From Terrimonas pollutisoli (GTDB lineage Bacteria; Bacteroidota; Bacteroidia; Chitinophagales; Chitinophagaceae): a stretch of DNA of 64,000 bases. The notes below the pieces were generated by a model that did not search any database, was not told the DNA's origin, and saw nothing but the letters and a program-made list of their open reading frames with translations. The first letter of the stretch is position 1; each line of letters starts with the position of its first letter. Location of the stretch: contig NZ_JARKNA010000001.1 in assembly GCF_029360765.1 (NCBI RefSeq), forward strand, positions 558,001 through 622,000, read 5' to 3'. Below are positions 50,356 to 59,457 of this stretch, piece after piece. A program made the position numbers and the translations under genes.

Positions 50356-53300
50356 TTATATATTCATTTCCAACTTCACAATACTCCCTGTATTCATATT
50401 CGACTCAATGTAAAAAGAAGCATCGATAGCTGATGCACGACGGCGCATGTCGCTGATGCCGCGGCCCAGTACACCAGTCTCCAGGTCAAAGCCTTTTCCA
50501 TCATCTTCTACCAGCATGATCAGTTTATTATTCCGAAGCCGAAGACTAAGTTGAATATGTTTAGCCAATGAATGACGGGCAGCGTTAGTAACCGCTTCCT
50601 TAAAGATGGATAGTAATTCATAACGGTATTCCATATCCAGCTTCAGTTTCATCACCTGCTGCTCAATATCAAAAACAACGGTTACATCGTACGAATTTTC
50701 GATCTCTGCGGCGAACTCCCGCATGCGGGCAATGGTATCGGGTAAATTGTCATTGCCGGGATTAATGCTCCACACCATATCATACATCGCCTGTACCATC
50801 CGGTTGCTGGCATCACTGATCTGGCCGATATATTCTTTGGTACGGGCGGTGTCGGTGTCAATTTTGTTTTTAGCCAGCTCACTGGAGATATTAATGCTGC
50901 TTAATGAATTACTCATGTCTTCGGTAAGACTGGTAGCAATCCTGGTACGGATACTTTCTGTGGCTCTTATCTTTTGTGTTCGCTGTTTATCGATCCAATA
51001 AAATAAACCCACTGTGGCAAAGACCGCCAGGCCAAGAAACCACCAGGTACGCCAAAACGGGGGTTTTATTTTCATCACCAACCGGGTAATGTTTTTCGAA
51101 GGATTTCCTTCTGCATCTTCTGCTTTTACCAAAAAAGTGTAATTACCCGCCGGTAAATAAGAATAGACAGCCTGGTTATTATTGTCGGCCACGATCCAAT
51201 CCTTATCAAGACCCTGCAACATGTATTTGATGATATATGCACGGCCATAACCCAATCCCGAGAACTCAACGGTAATAGAATTCTCTTCCGGCCCCAGTGT
51301 TACCTGGTCGTTTTTCATCAGCGAGTCTACCAGCAACGGTTTATTGCGCAATTTAAAACCAGTGATCACAATATCTGGCGCGGGATCGTTCAGCATCACT
51401 TTCAAGGGATCAAAAAGGATAAGCTGGTTATCAGTGCCAAACACCAACCGTCCGCTCGGTAGCTTGTAAGATGCGGCCGTCACGAAATGATCATTCATCA
51501 TGCCATCGATACGGTCAAAATGAATAAATATTTTATTGCGCGGGTTGAGACGGTATAGTCCATCACTCAACGACAGCCAGATATAACCATTCTTATCTTT
51601 TTCTACAGCAGCAAGATTGCTGGTACTGGATTGAGGCAATTGGATGGTCTTCGTGATCTTTCCTCTTTTTGTATTAAAAAGATGAACACCTTTAGCCGCA
51701 ATGACGATGGTTGAATCATCATATTGTGTAATACCCGGCGCCCAATCGCCTAACAATCTTCTTTCAGGTGGTTCTGTCATGCTTAAATGAAAAACGATTT
51801 TATCGGTGACAGGGTCAATGGCATAAACACCAAAGTTGGAAGTGCCTACCCACACAAATCCCTTGCTGCAGACAAATATTTTCAAGATCTGGTTGACGGG
51901 AATGGCATCAAATGCCTTTACACCATCATCAAATCTTTTTTGACCGTTGGTTGCTGTCCATTTAAAAAGGCCTAAGCTTTGTGTTCCCATCCACAGGTTG
52001 CCAAACCTGTCTGCTGCTACTTGCCTTACCGTCCTGTTTTTCATGATTGGCGGATTGTAAGCGGTAACTGCTTGCGTAGTTTGGTTCAATGCATAAATGC
52101 CGGGCTGCGCTGCCATCCAAATGGTATTACTGTCGGGTGATAAACACATGCTCCATACCCATGGTGGGGCTTTCTCATCAATGCCCCGAATATTTAGTGG
52201 CAACATCCTGTAGTTACTATCAAAGCGATAAAGTCCGTCGCCCCAGGCCCCTGCTAATAAGGTTCGTTGTTTTGTCAAAATAAACGACATCATCGCACCT
52301 TTACCCGGTAACCTGGTAGAGCGGTTGATATGACGGATATTGGAAAAAAATTGCTCTGCAGGATTGAAAGAATACAAGCCATTGTTGTTGGTGCAAACCC
52401 AAATATTACGGTCACGGTCCTCGAAAAAATCATTGACCCGGTCATAATCGATGCTTTGTTCATTTTGATAGCCATTATAGACCTGTTGAAATTTTCTTTC
52501 CTTTTCAATATAACGGGCAAAAACATTTAGTCCCTTTATCCAGATGGTGCCATCTTTTTGTTGTAGTAATCCCCGGAGCTCGTGATATCCATCAATGATC
52601 GGAACAAAGCTGTACTTATTCAGAACAATTTCTTTTTTCTTCAGATCAAACACAAAAAGACAGGCTGCGCCCAGCCAGGCATCAAACCAAAGCCGTTCCT
52701 GTTTATCGATCATGATGCGGGTGGCGCCCGGCACATCACCCAACGAATCGATGATGGCTTCTTTGGCAACATTGTGTCCTTTATAGCTTAATTGTTTTGT
52801 TTGGTCATCGTATACAGCTAATCCTTTGGGGCCAGCGATCCAATATTTTTTAGTACCCCGTTGTTGTATGCACCAGGACGTTTGCCAATCGGGTGGTAAG
52901 GGGATAAAATTATGAGCCGATGAAAATTCACGGTTGACTTCGCTCCATGTGACAAAGGCGAGATGGGCATAAATGATATATAAATGACCTTCTTCATCCA
53001 TGGTCAATACCCGCTCAGCAGGCAGGATGTTTTTATCTTTTACTCTTACCGGCATCTCCTCATATTTAAATGTTTTGGTATTAAATCTGCCCACTTTACC
53101 ATCTCCGGTCAGCAGCCATAAATTCTTTTTTTTATCAAGGAGCAACTGTACAATATAATTGTTGGGGATGGAGGCCGGATCCTCTTTCTGATGAACAAAG
53201 TTTAAGTATCGCTGCCCATCGAAACGTTGTAAGCCCCGGTTGGTACCTACCCATATAAATCCCTGTTCATCCTGCAGGCTGGCGGTGGCTTCATTGGAAG

Positions 53301-53445
53301 CCAGGCCTGATGATACACCGTAGTGAGTGAAGGAGTATTGCCTCTCCTGTTGAGCACCGGCAGTGATAGCCAGCCATAACAAACAAAAAATATGCAGCCA
53401 ATATTTTTGCAACAGCAGGAATTTGATATTCCCAAATATAACCAA
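50356..53445 (-). CDS. Propeller-sensor histidine kinase-like protein lacking the phospho-acceptor His
   Basis: A 1029-residue protein of the two-component-regulator-propeller type. A signal segment (YWLHIFCLLWLAITAGAQ) is followed by two beta-propellers over about 35-700 (repeats such as DEQGFIWVGTNRGLQRF, DRNIWVCTNNNGLYSF), a Y_Y_Y-type domain (NYTFLVKAEDAEGNPS), a membrane helix (WFLGLAVFATVGLFYWI) and a kinase part. The H-box, normally LHDDxG, reads SLTEDMSNSLSSINISSE with T841 at the His position. The ATPase retains the N-box (KEAVTNAARHS), DDGKGFDL and GRGISDMRRRA. It may be a pseudokinase. A TATATTTG box at 53433-53440 overlaps codons 2-4, so the true start may be the TTG at 53412. Confidence 0.88.
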   Translation of the reverse strand: MVIFGNIKFLLLQKYWLHIFCLLWLAITAGAQQERQYSFTHYGVSSGLASNEATASLQDEQGFIWVGTNRGLQRFDGQRYLNFVHQKEDPASIPNNYIVQLLLDKKKNLWLLTGDGKVGRFNTKTFKYEEMPVRVKDKNILPAERVLTMDEEGHLYIIYAHLAFVTWSEVNREFSSAHNFIPLPPDWQTSWCIQQRGTKKYWIAGPKGLAVYDDQTKQLSYKGHNVAKEAIIDSLGDVPGATRIMIDKQERLWFDAWLGAACLFVFDLKKKEIVLNKYSFVPIIDGYHELRGLLQQKDGTIWIKGLNVFARYIEKERKFQQVYNGYQNEQSIDYDRVNDFFEDRDRNIWVCTNNNGLYSFNPAEQFFSNIRHINRSTRLPGKGAMMSFILTKQRTLLAGAWGDGLYRFDSNYRMLPLNIRGIDEKAPPWVWSMCLSPDSNTIWMAAQPGIYALNQTTQAVTAYNPPIMKNRTVRQVAADRFGNLWMGTQSLGLFKWTATNGQKRFDDGVKAFDAIPVNQILKIFVCSKGFVWVGTSNFGVYAIDPVTDKIVFHLSMTEPPERRLLGDWAPGITQYDDSTIVIAAKGVHLFNTKRGKITKTIQLPQSSTSNLAAVEKDKNGYIWLSLSDGLYRLNPRNKIFIHFDRIDGMMNDHFVTAASYKLPSGRLVFGTDNQLILFDPLKVMLNDPAPDIVITGFKLRNKPLLVDSLMKNDQVTLGPEENSITVEFSGLGYGRAYIIKYMLQGLDKDWIVADNNNQAVYSYLPAGNYTFLVKAEDAEGNPSKNITRLVMKIKPPFWRTWWFLGLAVFATVGLFYWIDKQRTQKIRATESIRTRIATSLTEDMSNSLSSINISSELAKNKIDTDTARTKEYIGQISDASNRMVQAMYDMVWSINPGNDNLPDTIARMREFAAEIENSYDVTVVFDIEQQVMKLKLDMEYRYELLSIFKEAVTNAARHSLAKHIQLSLRLRNNKLIMLVEDDGKGFDLETGVLGRGISDMRRRASAIDASFYIESNMNTGSIVKLEMNI

Positions 53446-53659
53446 TGATGCTACAAATTGAGTATTTGCAAAGATGGATTAGATGCAGTGAAGATGAATT
53501 GTATAAAACAAGGTATGAATTGTAGAGAAAACGTTTGTCTGATGACGGTTTCATCCTGCCGAATTTTCAATTCATACAAGGGCCGGTTGACAACAGGCGA
53601 TTCTTGTTTCAACTTTATGCCATCAAACCATTAATCATTAAACCTTTTAAGCATTAACA

Positions 53660-54436
53660 ATGAAAAAATTTTTATTCCTCGCCCTTATAGCTGGCGTTAG
53701 TTTGACATCCTGTAAAAAAGACAAAGACGAGAATGGCGGTATCTTCAAAGGACCGGTTCAGCAGTTCCAACACGGCAAAGCCTGGACATGGGTGCAAGTA
53801 GACAAAGACAACAAACCAGAACGTATCGGCATTTCAATTGATGCAGAAGCTATGAACAGTCTTGACCCCGGTGATGAACATAACGGCGGACATAATCATG
53901 CCAATGCTCTTTCACTGGCTTTTCATCCAAAAGCAAATGTGACACCCTTTGTGCATGCCCTGTTAGACTGGAATCCTCATGGTCACGAACCAGAAGGTGT
54001 TTACACATTGCCCCATTTCGATTTTCATTTTTATATGACAAGCGAAGCAGACAGGAAAGCAATCCCTCCATTTGATGTCGACAATACCGGTTTTCTTAAG
54101 TTCCCGGCAGAAGGATATATGCCTGCGATCTATGTTCCTACGCCGGGCGGTGTGCCACAAATGGGTACGCATTGGATAGATGTAACCACCCCCGAAATAA
54201 ATGGCGGAACGTTCACACAGACCTTCATATATGGAACTTACAATAGCGAGGTTACCTTTTACGAGCCTATGATCACCAAAGCATTTTTAGATGCCAACCC
54301 ATCGTTTACCAGGGATTTTCCGGCGCCTGTCAAATTCAAAAAATCCGGCTACTACCCTACGAAGATGCGTGTAGAAAAAATAAACGGCGTAACGAATGTA
54401 GTACTGGAAGGATTTGTTTATCGCCAGGCCTCATAG
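53660..54436 (+). CDS. His-rich lipoprotein (DUF5602/TTHB210-like)
   Basis: A 258-residue lipoprotein (LFLALIAGVSLTSCKKD; lipobox LTSC) with clusters of His residues (DEHNGGHNHANALSLAFHPK, NPHGHEPEGVYTLPHFDFHF) and a conserved-looking PTPGGVPQMGTHWID. The pattern suggests the TTHB210-like/DUF5602 family, whose function is unknown. The His pairs could bind a metal. It has a short leader, and is followed by a hairpin repeat and then by the glycosyltransferase on the same strand. Confidence 0.8.
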   Translation: MKKFLFLALIAGVSLTSCKKDKDENGGIFKGPVQQFQHGKAWTWVQVDKDNKPERIGISIDAEAMNSLDPGDEHNGGHNHANALSLAFHPKANVTPFVHALLDWNPHGHEPEGVYTLPHFDFHFYMTSEADRKAIPPFDVDNTGFLKFPAEGYMPAIYVPTPGGVPQMGTHWIDVTTPEINGGTFTQTFIYGTYNSEVTFYEPMITKAFLDANPSFTRDFPAPVKFKKSGYYPTKMRVEKINGVTNVVLEGFVYRQAS

Positions 54437-54482
54437 AGACAGATAAAATAAAGTGTTGTGCCGCAAAATAATTTTTCGAATG

Positions 54483-54538
54483 CTTCTTGTCATGTTTCGA
54501 CAAGCTCAACATGACAAGAAGCTCAACATGACAAGAAA
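54483..54538. repeat. CTTGTCATGTT/AACATGACAAG hairpin repeat
   Basis: A perfect 14-bp stem (CTTCTTGTCATGTT with AACATGACAAGAAG) with loop TCGACAAGCTC, followed by a second direct AACATGACAAG. No U-tract follows, so it is a dispersed palindromic repeat that may also slow transcription. Confidence 0.75.
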
Positions 54539-54583
54539 CAGGCACAACGGATCAGGATCATTAATTGTTAAACCTTATCAATC

Positions 54584-55942
54584 ATGCAAAGTAGTGCCAA
54601 CACTAAAGCATTAGCCGGTCAAAAAATTCTTTTTGCCAGCATGCCGGCTGAAGGTCATGTGAATCCGCTGACAGGTCTTGCGAAATATCTTCAATCCATC
54701 GGTGCAGATGTTCGCTGGTACACCGGAGCTTCTTACCAGGAAAAAATGGATAAACTCGGTATTCCCCTTTATCCTTACCGCAGGGCCGTTGATGTGAATG
54801 CCGCCAATTTGGAAGAAGTATTCCCCGGTCGCGAGAAGATCAAAAGCCAGGTAAAAAAACTGGTATTTGATATGATCCATTTTTTTATCGGCCAGGCACC
54901 AAAATTTTTGGAAGATCTGAAAGAAATAAGACAGGAGTTTCCTTTTGATTTAATAATAGCGGAGTCTACTTTTACCGCCATCCCGCTGATCGAAAAAACA
55001 ATGAACCTGCCAGTGATTGGTATCGGTATCGTACCATTGGTTGAAACATCCAAAGACCTGGCACCTCCAGGCTTGGGTATTACACCTGTCCCCGGCATTG
55101 CTGGTAAAATCAAACATAGCGTATTGCGATATGTGGCTGACAAAATTTTGTTTAGTAAACCCAACAAGCTCACGCACCAGATCATGGAAAATCATGGCGT
55201 GGAACATGGTGGCTCCAATATCTTCGACCTGATGGTAAAAAAGCCGACTATCTTTTTGCAAAGTGGTACGCCGGGATTTGAATACAAGCGGAGTGACCTG
55301 GGAAAAAATATTCGTTATATCGGCGCACTGCTTCCTTATTCAAACAAAAAAGAATTCAAACCATGGCATGATGCCCGGTTGACGCAATATAACCGTATCG
55401 TGCTGGTGACACAGGGTACCGTAGAGAAAGATGTAGAAAAATTATTGGTGCCAACGCTGGAAGCCTTTAAGAACACGGACACCCTCGTGATTTGTACCAC
55501 CGGTGGATCACAGACAGCAGAACTGCGCCAGCGGTTTCCGCAAAGCAACCTGATCATCGAAGATTTTATACCCTTTGCCTGCGTGATGCCTTATGCGAAT
55601 GCGTATATCACCAATGGCGGTTATGGCGGTGTCATGCTGGGCATTGAAAATAAATTACCCATGATAGTAGCCGGTGTGCACGAAGGTAAAAACGAGATCT
55701 GTGCGAGAGTGGGCTATTTCAAACTCGGTATTAATTTAAAAACAGAAAAACCAGGACCGGGACAAATAAAGCAGGCAGTTAATAAGCTGATGGCTTCATC
55801 GCTGTATCGAAGTAATGTAGAAAAGCTTAGCAAAGAATTTCAACGATACAATCCCAATGAACTATGTGCCAGCTATGCGGCCTGGTTGCTGGAGCAGCCG
55901 GCAAGCAGAAAGACCAGGTTTTTATCGGAAGCAGCGGCGTAG
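54584..55942 (+). CDS. UGT-type glycosyltransferase
   Basis: A 452-residue GT1/MGT-like glycosyltransferase. The N-terminal KILFASMPAEGHVNPLTGLAKYL has the acceptor-side His of the family, and the C-terminal half holds the nucleotide-sugar site: RIVLVTQGTVEKDVEKLLVP, NLIIEDFIPFACVMPYANAYITNGGYGGVMLGIENKLPMIVAG, with HEGKNEICARV as the conserved donor-binding end. It transfers a sugar, usually from UDP-sugar, to a small molecule. The acceptor is not known. It is cytoplasmic. The hemerythrin gene follows. Confidence 0.93.
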   Translation: MQSSANTKALAGQKILFASMPAEGHVNPLTGLAKYLQSIGADVRWYTGASYQEKMDKLGIPLYPYRRAVDVNAANLEEVFPGREKIKSQVKKLVFDMIHFFIGQAPKFLEDLKEIRQEFPFDLIIAESTFTAIPLIEKTMNLPVIGIGIVPLVETSKDLAPPGLGITPVPGIAGKIKHSVLRYVADKILFSKPNKLTHQIMENHGVEHGGSNIFDLMVKKPTIFLQSGTPGFEYKRSDLGKNIRYIGALLPYSNKKEFKPWHDARLTQYNRIVLVTQGTVEKDVEKLLVPTLEAFKNTDTLVICTTGGSQTAELRQRFPQSNLIIEDFIPFACVMPYANAYITNGGYGGVMLGIENKLPMIVAGVHEGKNEICARVGYFKLGINLKTEKPGPGQIKQAVNKLMASSLYRSNVEKLSKEFQRYNPNELCASYAAWLLEQPASRKTRFLSEAAA

Positions 55943-56094
55943 GTCCGGGATCAAAAGAGAAAAGGGAAAGGTGAAAAGAGAAAAGTGAAAAGTCAAATAT
56001 AGAAATTCCATTCCCTTCTCACTCTTCACTTTTGCCTAACAAGAGTATTCAATTCAAATCAAACAATTGCAACAGCAATTATAAATTCTATTTT

Positions 56095-56775
56095 ATGACA
56101 CGATTTAATATGTTCAACCAGATCCATAAAGCGTTAAGGGCTCTTTTATATGATACATCACTGGTGCTGCAACAAACCTGGTTTGGTGATGCCGAAGAAG
56201 CAGAAATTTCATTGGATAAAGTGAAAATGGTGGTCGACATGTTTGACAAGCATGCCCGGCATGAAGACAATTATGTATTGGCTGCCATTCAGCAATATGA
56301 ACCATCGCTGGTTGATACGTTCGAACTCGAGCATATCAAGGATCATGAGATGACTGAACGTCTCCGTGGTTTGTTGACCGTTTATAACATGGCGCAAAAA
56401 AGCCAGGTAAAAATGGAAACCGGCCAGGCCATCGTATTAGCTTTCCAGGAGTTTATGATCTTCAACCTGCAGCATATGGCTAAAGAAGAAGCTGTATTGA
56501 ATAAAGTGTTGTGGCGGTATTATTCTGATGAAGAATTACTGGCAATCAACCAAAAAATCATTGCTTCTATTCCCGCCGGGGAAATGGCGCTAAGCAGTGC
56601 GTGGATGATGCGTGGCTTAAGCAATACCGAGATCAGCGGTTGGTTAAAAGCGGTGGAGAAGAATGCACCGGAAGTTGTTTTCAATAACCTCTTCAGCATT
56701 GCGGAGAAAGAATTACCGCATGATCGCTTCCGCAAATTGCTGGAAAATTTGACGGAGGGAACAATGGTGGCTTAG
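56095..56775 (+). CDS. Hemerythrin-domain protein
   Basis: A 226-residue helical protein starting at ATG 56095 (an ORF from 56032 adds a polar leader). The hemerythrin di-iron ligands are visible as HKALR, FDKHARHEDNYVL, FELEHIKDHE and FNLQHMAKEE. The C-terminal ~70 residues are an extra helical part. Hemerythrin-like proteins bind oxygen, nitric oxide or iron. It is preceded by AAAAGTGAAAAG-type repeats and followed by repeat sequence. Confidence 0.88.
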   Translation: MTRFNMFNQIHKALRALLYDTSLVLQQTWFGDAEEAEISLDKVKMVVDMFDKHARHEDNYVLAAIQQYEPSLVDTFELEHIKDHEMTERLRGLLTVYNMAQKSQVKMETGQAIVLAFQEFMIFNLQHMAKEEAVLNKVLWRYYSDEELLAINQKIIASIPAGEMALSSAWMMRGLSNTEISGWLKAVEKNAPEVVFNNLFSIAEKELPHDRFRKLLENLTEGTMVA

Positions 56776-56880
56776 GAATCATTGAAAATTGAACATTGAG
56801 TACTTGCCTGCCGGCAGGCAGGTTGAGCATTTTAAAAATGTTCCAGGTAGATACAAATGTTCAATTCTCATGTGACGAGG
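56772..56880. repeat. Repeat block: TTGAAAATTGAACATTGAG and GCCTGCCGGCAGGC
   Basis: Contains CATTGAAAATTGAACATTGA (like 21717-21799) and the palindrome CTTGCCTGCCGGCAGGCAGG (like 25200-25224), with AAATGTTCAATTCTCATG as the inverted partner. No gene is seen. Confidence 0.65.
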
Positions 56881-56949
56881 AAGCAGGATTACTTATATGG
56901 CGGCAGTTATTTCAAACCCAGCACCTGGTAACTTATTAAGCCTTATACC

Positions 56950-57060
56950 ATGCAACGAATTATCCACTTTTTTGAACTCGCTTTTATTGTCGTACACCTG
57001 GCTGTAAAAAACGAAGACGCAAGAAGAGCTATGTTCAATAGCATCAAACCGGTGTTGTAA
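56950..57060 (+). CDS. Possible 36-residue small protein
   Basis: An ATG-to-TAA frame of 37 codons: MQRIIHFFELAFIVVHLAVK then NEDARRAMFNSIKPVL. It has a short hydrophobic stretch and a charged end, and a strong terminator begins 24 bases after its stop. No family is recognised; it may be spurious. Confidence 0.3.
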   Translation: MQRIIHFFELAFIVVHLAVKNEDARRAMFNSIKPVL

Positions 57061-57084
57061 AAAATTTCTCAGGGCAACGGGGTA

Positions 57085-57139
57085 GTGATGGCAGTAGCAG
57101 GCATTGCAGCGGTGCCGCTACAACAGCCATCACTTTTTT
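57085..57139 (+). terminator. Large two-part hairpin with T-tract
   Basis: An outer stem GTGATGGC/GCCATCAC (57085-57092 and 57126-57133) encloses an inner stem GTAGCAGGCA/TGCCGCTAC, followed by TTTTTT. This is a strong rho-independent terminator on the plus strand after the hemerythrin transcript and possible small ORF. Confidence 0.8.
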
Positions 57140-57160
57140 ATTCTTTCGATATTGTCCGAT

Positions 57161-57640
57161 TTATGTAGCAGGTACTCTCCTGGCAACACAATTGTAACAG
57201 CCGGCTTTTGCATTGTGAATATGGATATACGAAATAGCGGGGTCATCAAATTTGATAGAGAGATGTTCTGCCAGCTCTTTGCCTTCAATAACAGTTGATC
57301 CTTTCATCATGCCAGCGGTATCATAGCTGCGGACGGAAAGTAAACGATGTTGCAGCATGAGAGGAATTTGATTGCTTTCAAATTGAGCAGTCTCCGCATC
57401 TTTTCGCACAAAGACCGGCCCGCTGGCCCGGTAGGGTGAGGCAGTTTCGTGAAACGCATAAGGCAATAATAATAGCTCGTCGCCAATATCAGCATCCTGC
57501 AAACTAACCCGGCAGGGGAAACCGGGTTTTGTATCAGCCGTCATTCTTCGGATACCCTGTCTTTTTAATTCGGTGTCACTGAGTGAAAACAAATTTTCAA
57601 ACTCTTTCTTTTGTAATGATTGAATGATAAAGTCCGCCAT
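57161..57640 (-). CDS. DUF1203-family protein
   Basis: A 159-residue protein matching DUF1203: GFPCRVSLQDADIGDELLLLPY, then ETASPYRASGPVFVRKD, LLSVRSYDTAGMMKGS and the final VSYIHIHNAKAGCYNC-like end (AISYIHIHNAKAGCYN). The conserved Cys pair and His pair might bind a metal. The function of the family is unknown. It is the last gene (minus strand) of the 57-61.6 kb small-gene array. Confidence 0.85.
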   Translation of the reverse strand: MADFIIQSLQKKEFENLFSLSDTELKRQGIRRMTADTKPGFPCRVSLQDADIGDELLLLPYAFHETASPYRASGPVFVRKDAETAQFESNQIPLMLQHRLLSVRSYDTAGMMKGSTVIEGKELAEHLSIKFDDPAISYIHIHNAKAGCYNCVARRVPAT

Positions 57641-57730
57641 AATTTTTTACTAAAGGTCGATGGGGGAGTGTGTGACGGCAACCCGGAACTTGCGGAGTTA
57701 GGTTTGTTAAGCTGATGTTTGCAAATGGTA

Positions 57731-57877
57731 TTACCCGTTCTTATAATTTCCTAAAGTAGGATTGTTAATGAGTTCAGTTTCTAACTTAAGCAGATATTTC
57801 TGAAGAGAAGGATACTTTTTGAGGAGAGGTTTGGCAGCAGCTTTGAAACTCCTGGAAGCCCTGAAAACTACAATCAC
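57731..57877 (-). pseudogene. Truncated RelE/ParE-type toxin
   Basis: A GTG start overlaps the antitoxin stop as GTGA, which is typical of toxin-antitoxin operons. The 48 residues read VIVVFRASRSFKAAAKPLLK, KYPSLQKYLLKLETELINNP, TLGNYKNG and match the N-terminal half of RelE-like toxins (KxxxxYPSLxxxL...NPTLG); the C-terminal catalytic half is missing, so it is probably inactive. Confidence 0.65.
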
Positions 57878-58086
57878 TTCAGGAAATCTTTAAGTGGTTG
57901 TAATTTTTTTCCCGATTTTTTATTTCGTTTTACTTCTGCAAGCCCGTCACGAACACCGCTTAAAACAGCAAGTTTTGCCTGGAGTTTTTCATAATTGGTA
58001 TTTAAATCCTCCCAAACTTTCACAGGGACAAGTACAGACGTTTTATTTCCGTTATCATCCACAATATATCTTAAGGCTCCTGCCAT
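57874..58086 (-). CDS. Antitoxin-like small protein
   Basis: A 70-residue protein with an N-terminal strand-turn (MAGALRYIVDDNGNKTSVLV) followed by a helix (PVKVWEDLNTNYEKLQAKLAVLSGV) and a basic tail (EVKRNKKSGKKLQPLKDFLK). This is the size and layout of type II antitoxins. The next frame overlaps by 4 bases (GTGA) and is a truncated RelE/ParE-type toxin. Confidence 0.7.
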   Translation of the reverse strand: MAGALRYIVDDNGNKTSVLVPVKVWEDLNTNYEKLQAKLAVLSGVRDGLAEVKRNKKSGKKLQPLKDFLK

Positions 58087-58373
58087 GACTTTTTTTTACG
58101 AATTTAAGAAACAGTGATTAATGTATCCGTTCTTGCTTGTATGAATAATTTTACACCGTCGCCGGTAAAAAACACCCAGCGACCTGTCTTTAATGAATGC
58201 TAATTTTCTGAAAATTTTTTTAATCAATTCCGTTGGTGAAGGAAACTCTAGCTGCGGCGTAAAGAACTTTGATTATCGAAATACTTTTTAAGATCAGCGG
58301 TTGGTGAGCTGCCTTATATGTTAGCGGTTCGTTGCTTTTTGATTTATGGCTACGTGCAATTTTTTTTTCATAC

Positions 58374-58763
58374 TTACAAGGTGTAACCAATTTCCCAAAT
58401 GTGGCCAAATGGGTCTTTCAGTTTTCCTATTCGCCAATCACTTTCAGTTGTCATTGGACAAATTTCTGCCGCACCAAACTTTAGTGCTTTTTCAAATAAT
58501 TCGTCAGCATTTTTAGTTTGTAAAATTATTCTGACTGGGCTATTTGATTTTAGGTCCGGGCTTAAATTTCCATTATGAGGTTCTTCGTCACCCACATAAA
58601 ACTCTGCATTTTCTATTTCAATTATCGAGGATAGTTTTTGGTCTGGCATTTCAAACCTTTTTGTCTCAATGGCTCCAAATGCAGAAATGTAAAATTCTAC
58701 AGCTTTTTTTCCATTGTTTACTGTAAGAAAGGGCTTTACCGATGTTATATCATTGTCTGTCAT
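58374..58763 (-). CDS. VOC-family (PhnB/glyoxalase-like) protein
   Basis: A 129-residue protein starting at ATG 58763: VKPFLTVNNGKKAVEFYISAFGAIETKRFEMPDQ, then VGDEEPHNG, VRIILQTKNADELFEKALKFGA and DPFGHIWEIGYTL. This is the one-domain VOC/PhnB pattern. An upstream in-frame ATG at 58844 adds 27 unconserved residues. The reaction is unknown. It is one of the small minus-strand genes with palindromic spacers. Confidence 0.88.
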   Translation of the reverse strand: MTDNDITSVKPFLTVNNGKKAVEFYISAFGAIETKRFEMPDQKLSSIIEIENAEFYVGDEEPHNGNLSPDLKSNSPVRIILQTKNADELFEKALKFGAAEICPMTTESDWRIGKLKDPFGHIWEIGYTL

Positions 58764-58857
58764 AAAAAATCTGTTTATTTCTGTTTTAGTCGTTTCTGAA
58801 CTTACTTGATATTTAGTTGATGCGAATGTTGTGTCGGTTTGCAATGACCACTAAACC

Positions 58858-58963
58858 TGTATTGATGTAATAGATGCTATTGTACTAAAAATACAAATTA
58901 TTAAGAAAGAAGAAAGTAATATTATACATTTTGTATTGTTTCTAGCATCAATACAAACTATTG
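58858..58963. repeat. Imperfect palindromic spacer (TGTATTGATG / CATCAATACA), copy A
   Basis: Starts CTGTATTGATG and ends CATCAATACAAAC, with TTATACATTTTGTATTGTTT inside. About 40 bases of the right side closely match 61645-61690, and AATTATTAAGAA is shared with the spacer at 60103-60200. Confidence 0.6.
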
Positions 58964-59029
58964 GCTGTAATCTTTGCACATGCCTGCTTACCGGAGATAC
59001 TTTAATGATCAGGTTTTGTTGGGAAAGCA

Positions 59030-59401
59030 CTACATCCATCGTGCATCTTTTTCCCTCACTTCTTTAGCCCGAAAAGCAGCGATCTTGCGAATAAGCAATT
59101 TCGGCAGTGGTTTGTCATAAGGGAACTGAATCGTGTCTTTGCCGGTAGTATACGCTGCTAACTTCTCTTTGAAGGGCTCCATTGCGGAATGAGTCGGCAT
59201 GAAATTAAGATGTGATTTAAATGCAGCATATGCAAAGAGTATTCGTTTTTCTTCAAATACAGGCGATCCCCATTTCAGCGTCTCTTTTGCATTTGGCGCA
59301 ACCTTCTTCAGAATTTCACGTAGCTCACGCAATTTCTTTTGAGCTTCTTTGGGAGCAGCGTTGATGTATTCAGTAACCGTTGTTGGTTTATTAGTTGGCA
59401 T
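59030..59401 (-). CDS. DUF1801 (YdhG-type) protein
   Basis: A 123-residue protein: TVTEYINAAPKEAQKKLRELREILKKVAPNAKETLKWGSPVFEEKRILFAYAAFKSHLNFMPT, then the end PLPKLLIRKIAAFRAKEVRE. These are the hallmarks of the DUF1801/YdhG fold, related to iron chaperone-like CyaY/YjbR folds. The role is unknown. The HD gene is 56 bases upstream on the same strand. Confidence 0.9.
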   Translation of the reverse strand: MPTNKPTTVTEYINAAPKEAQKKLRELREILKKVAPNAKETLKWGSPVFEEKRILFAYAAFKSHLNFMPTHSAMEPFKEKLAAYTTGKDTIQFPYDKPLPKLLIRKIAAFRAKEVREKDARWM

Positions 59402-59457
59402 GGATATTATGAATTATCCTTTTAGCATTGCTTGTAAAGTTCAGCCATTGCAACGGT

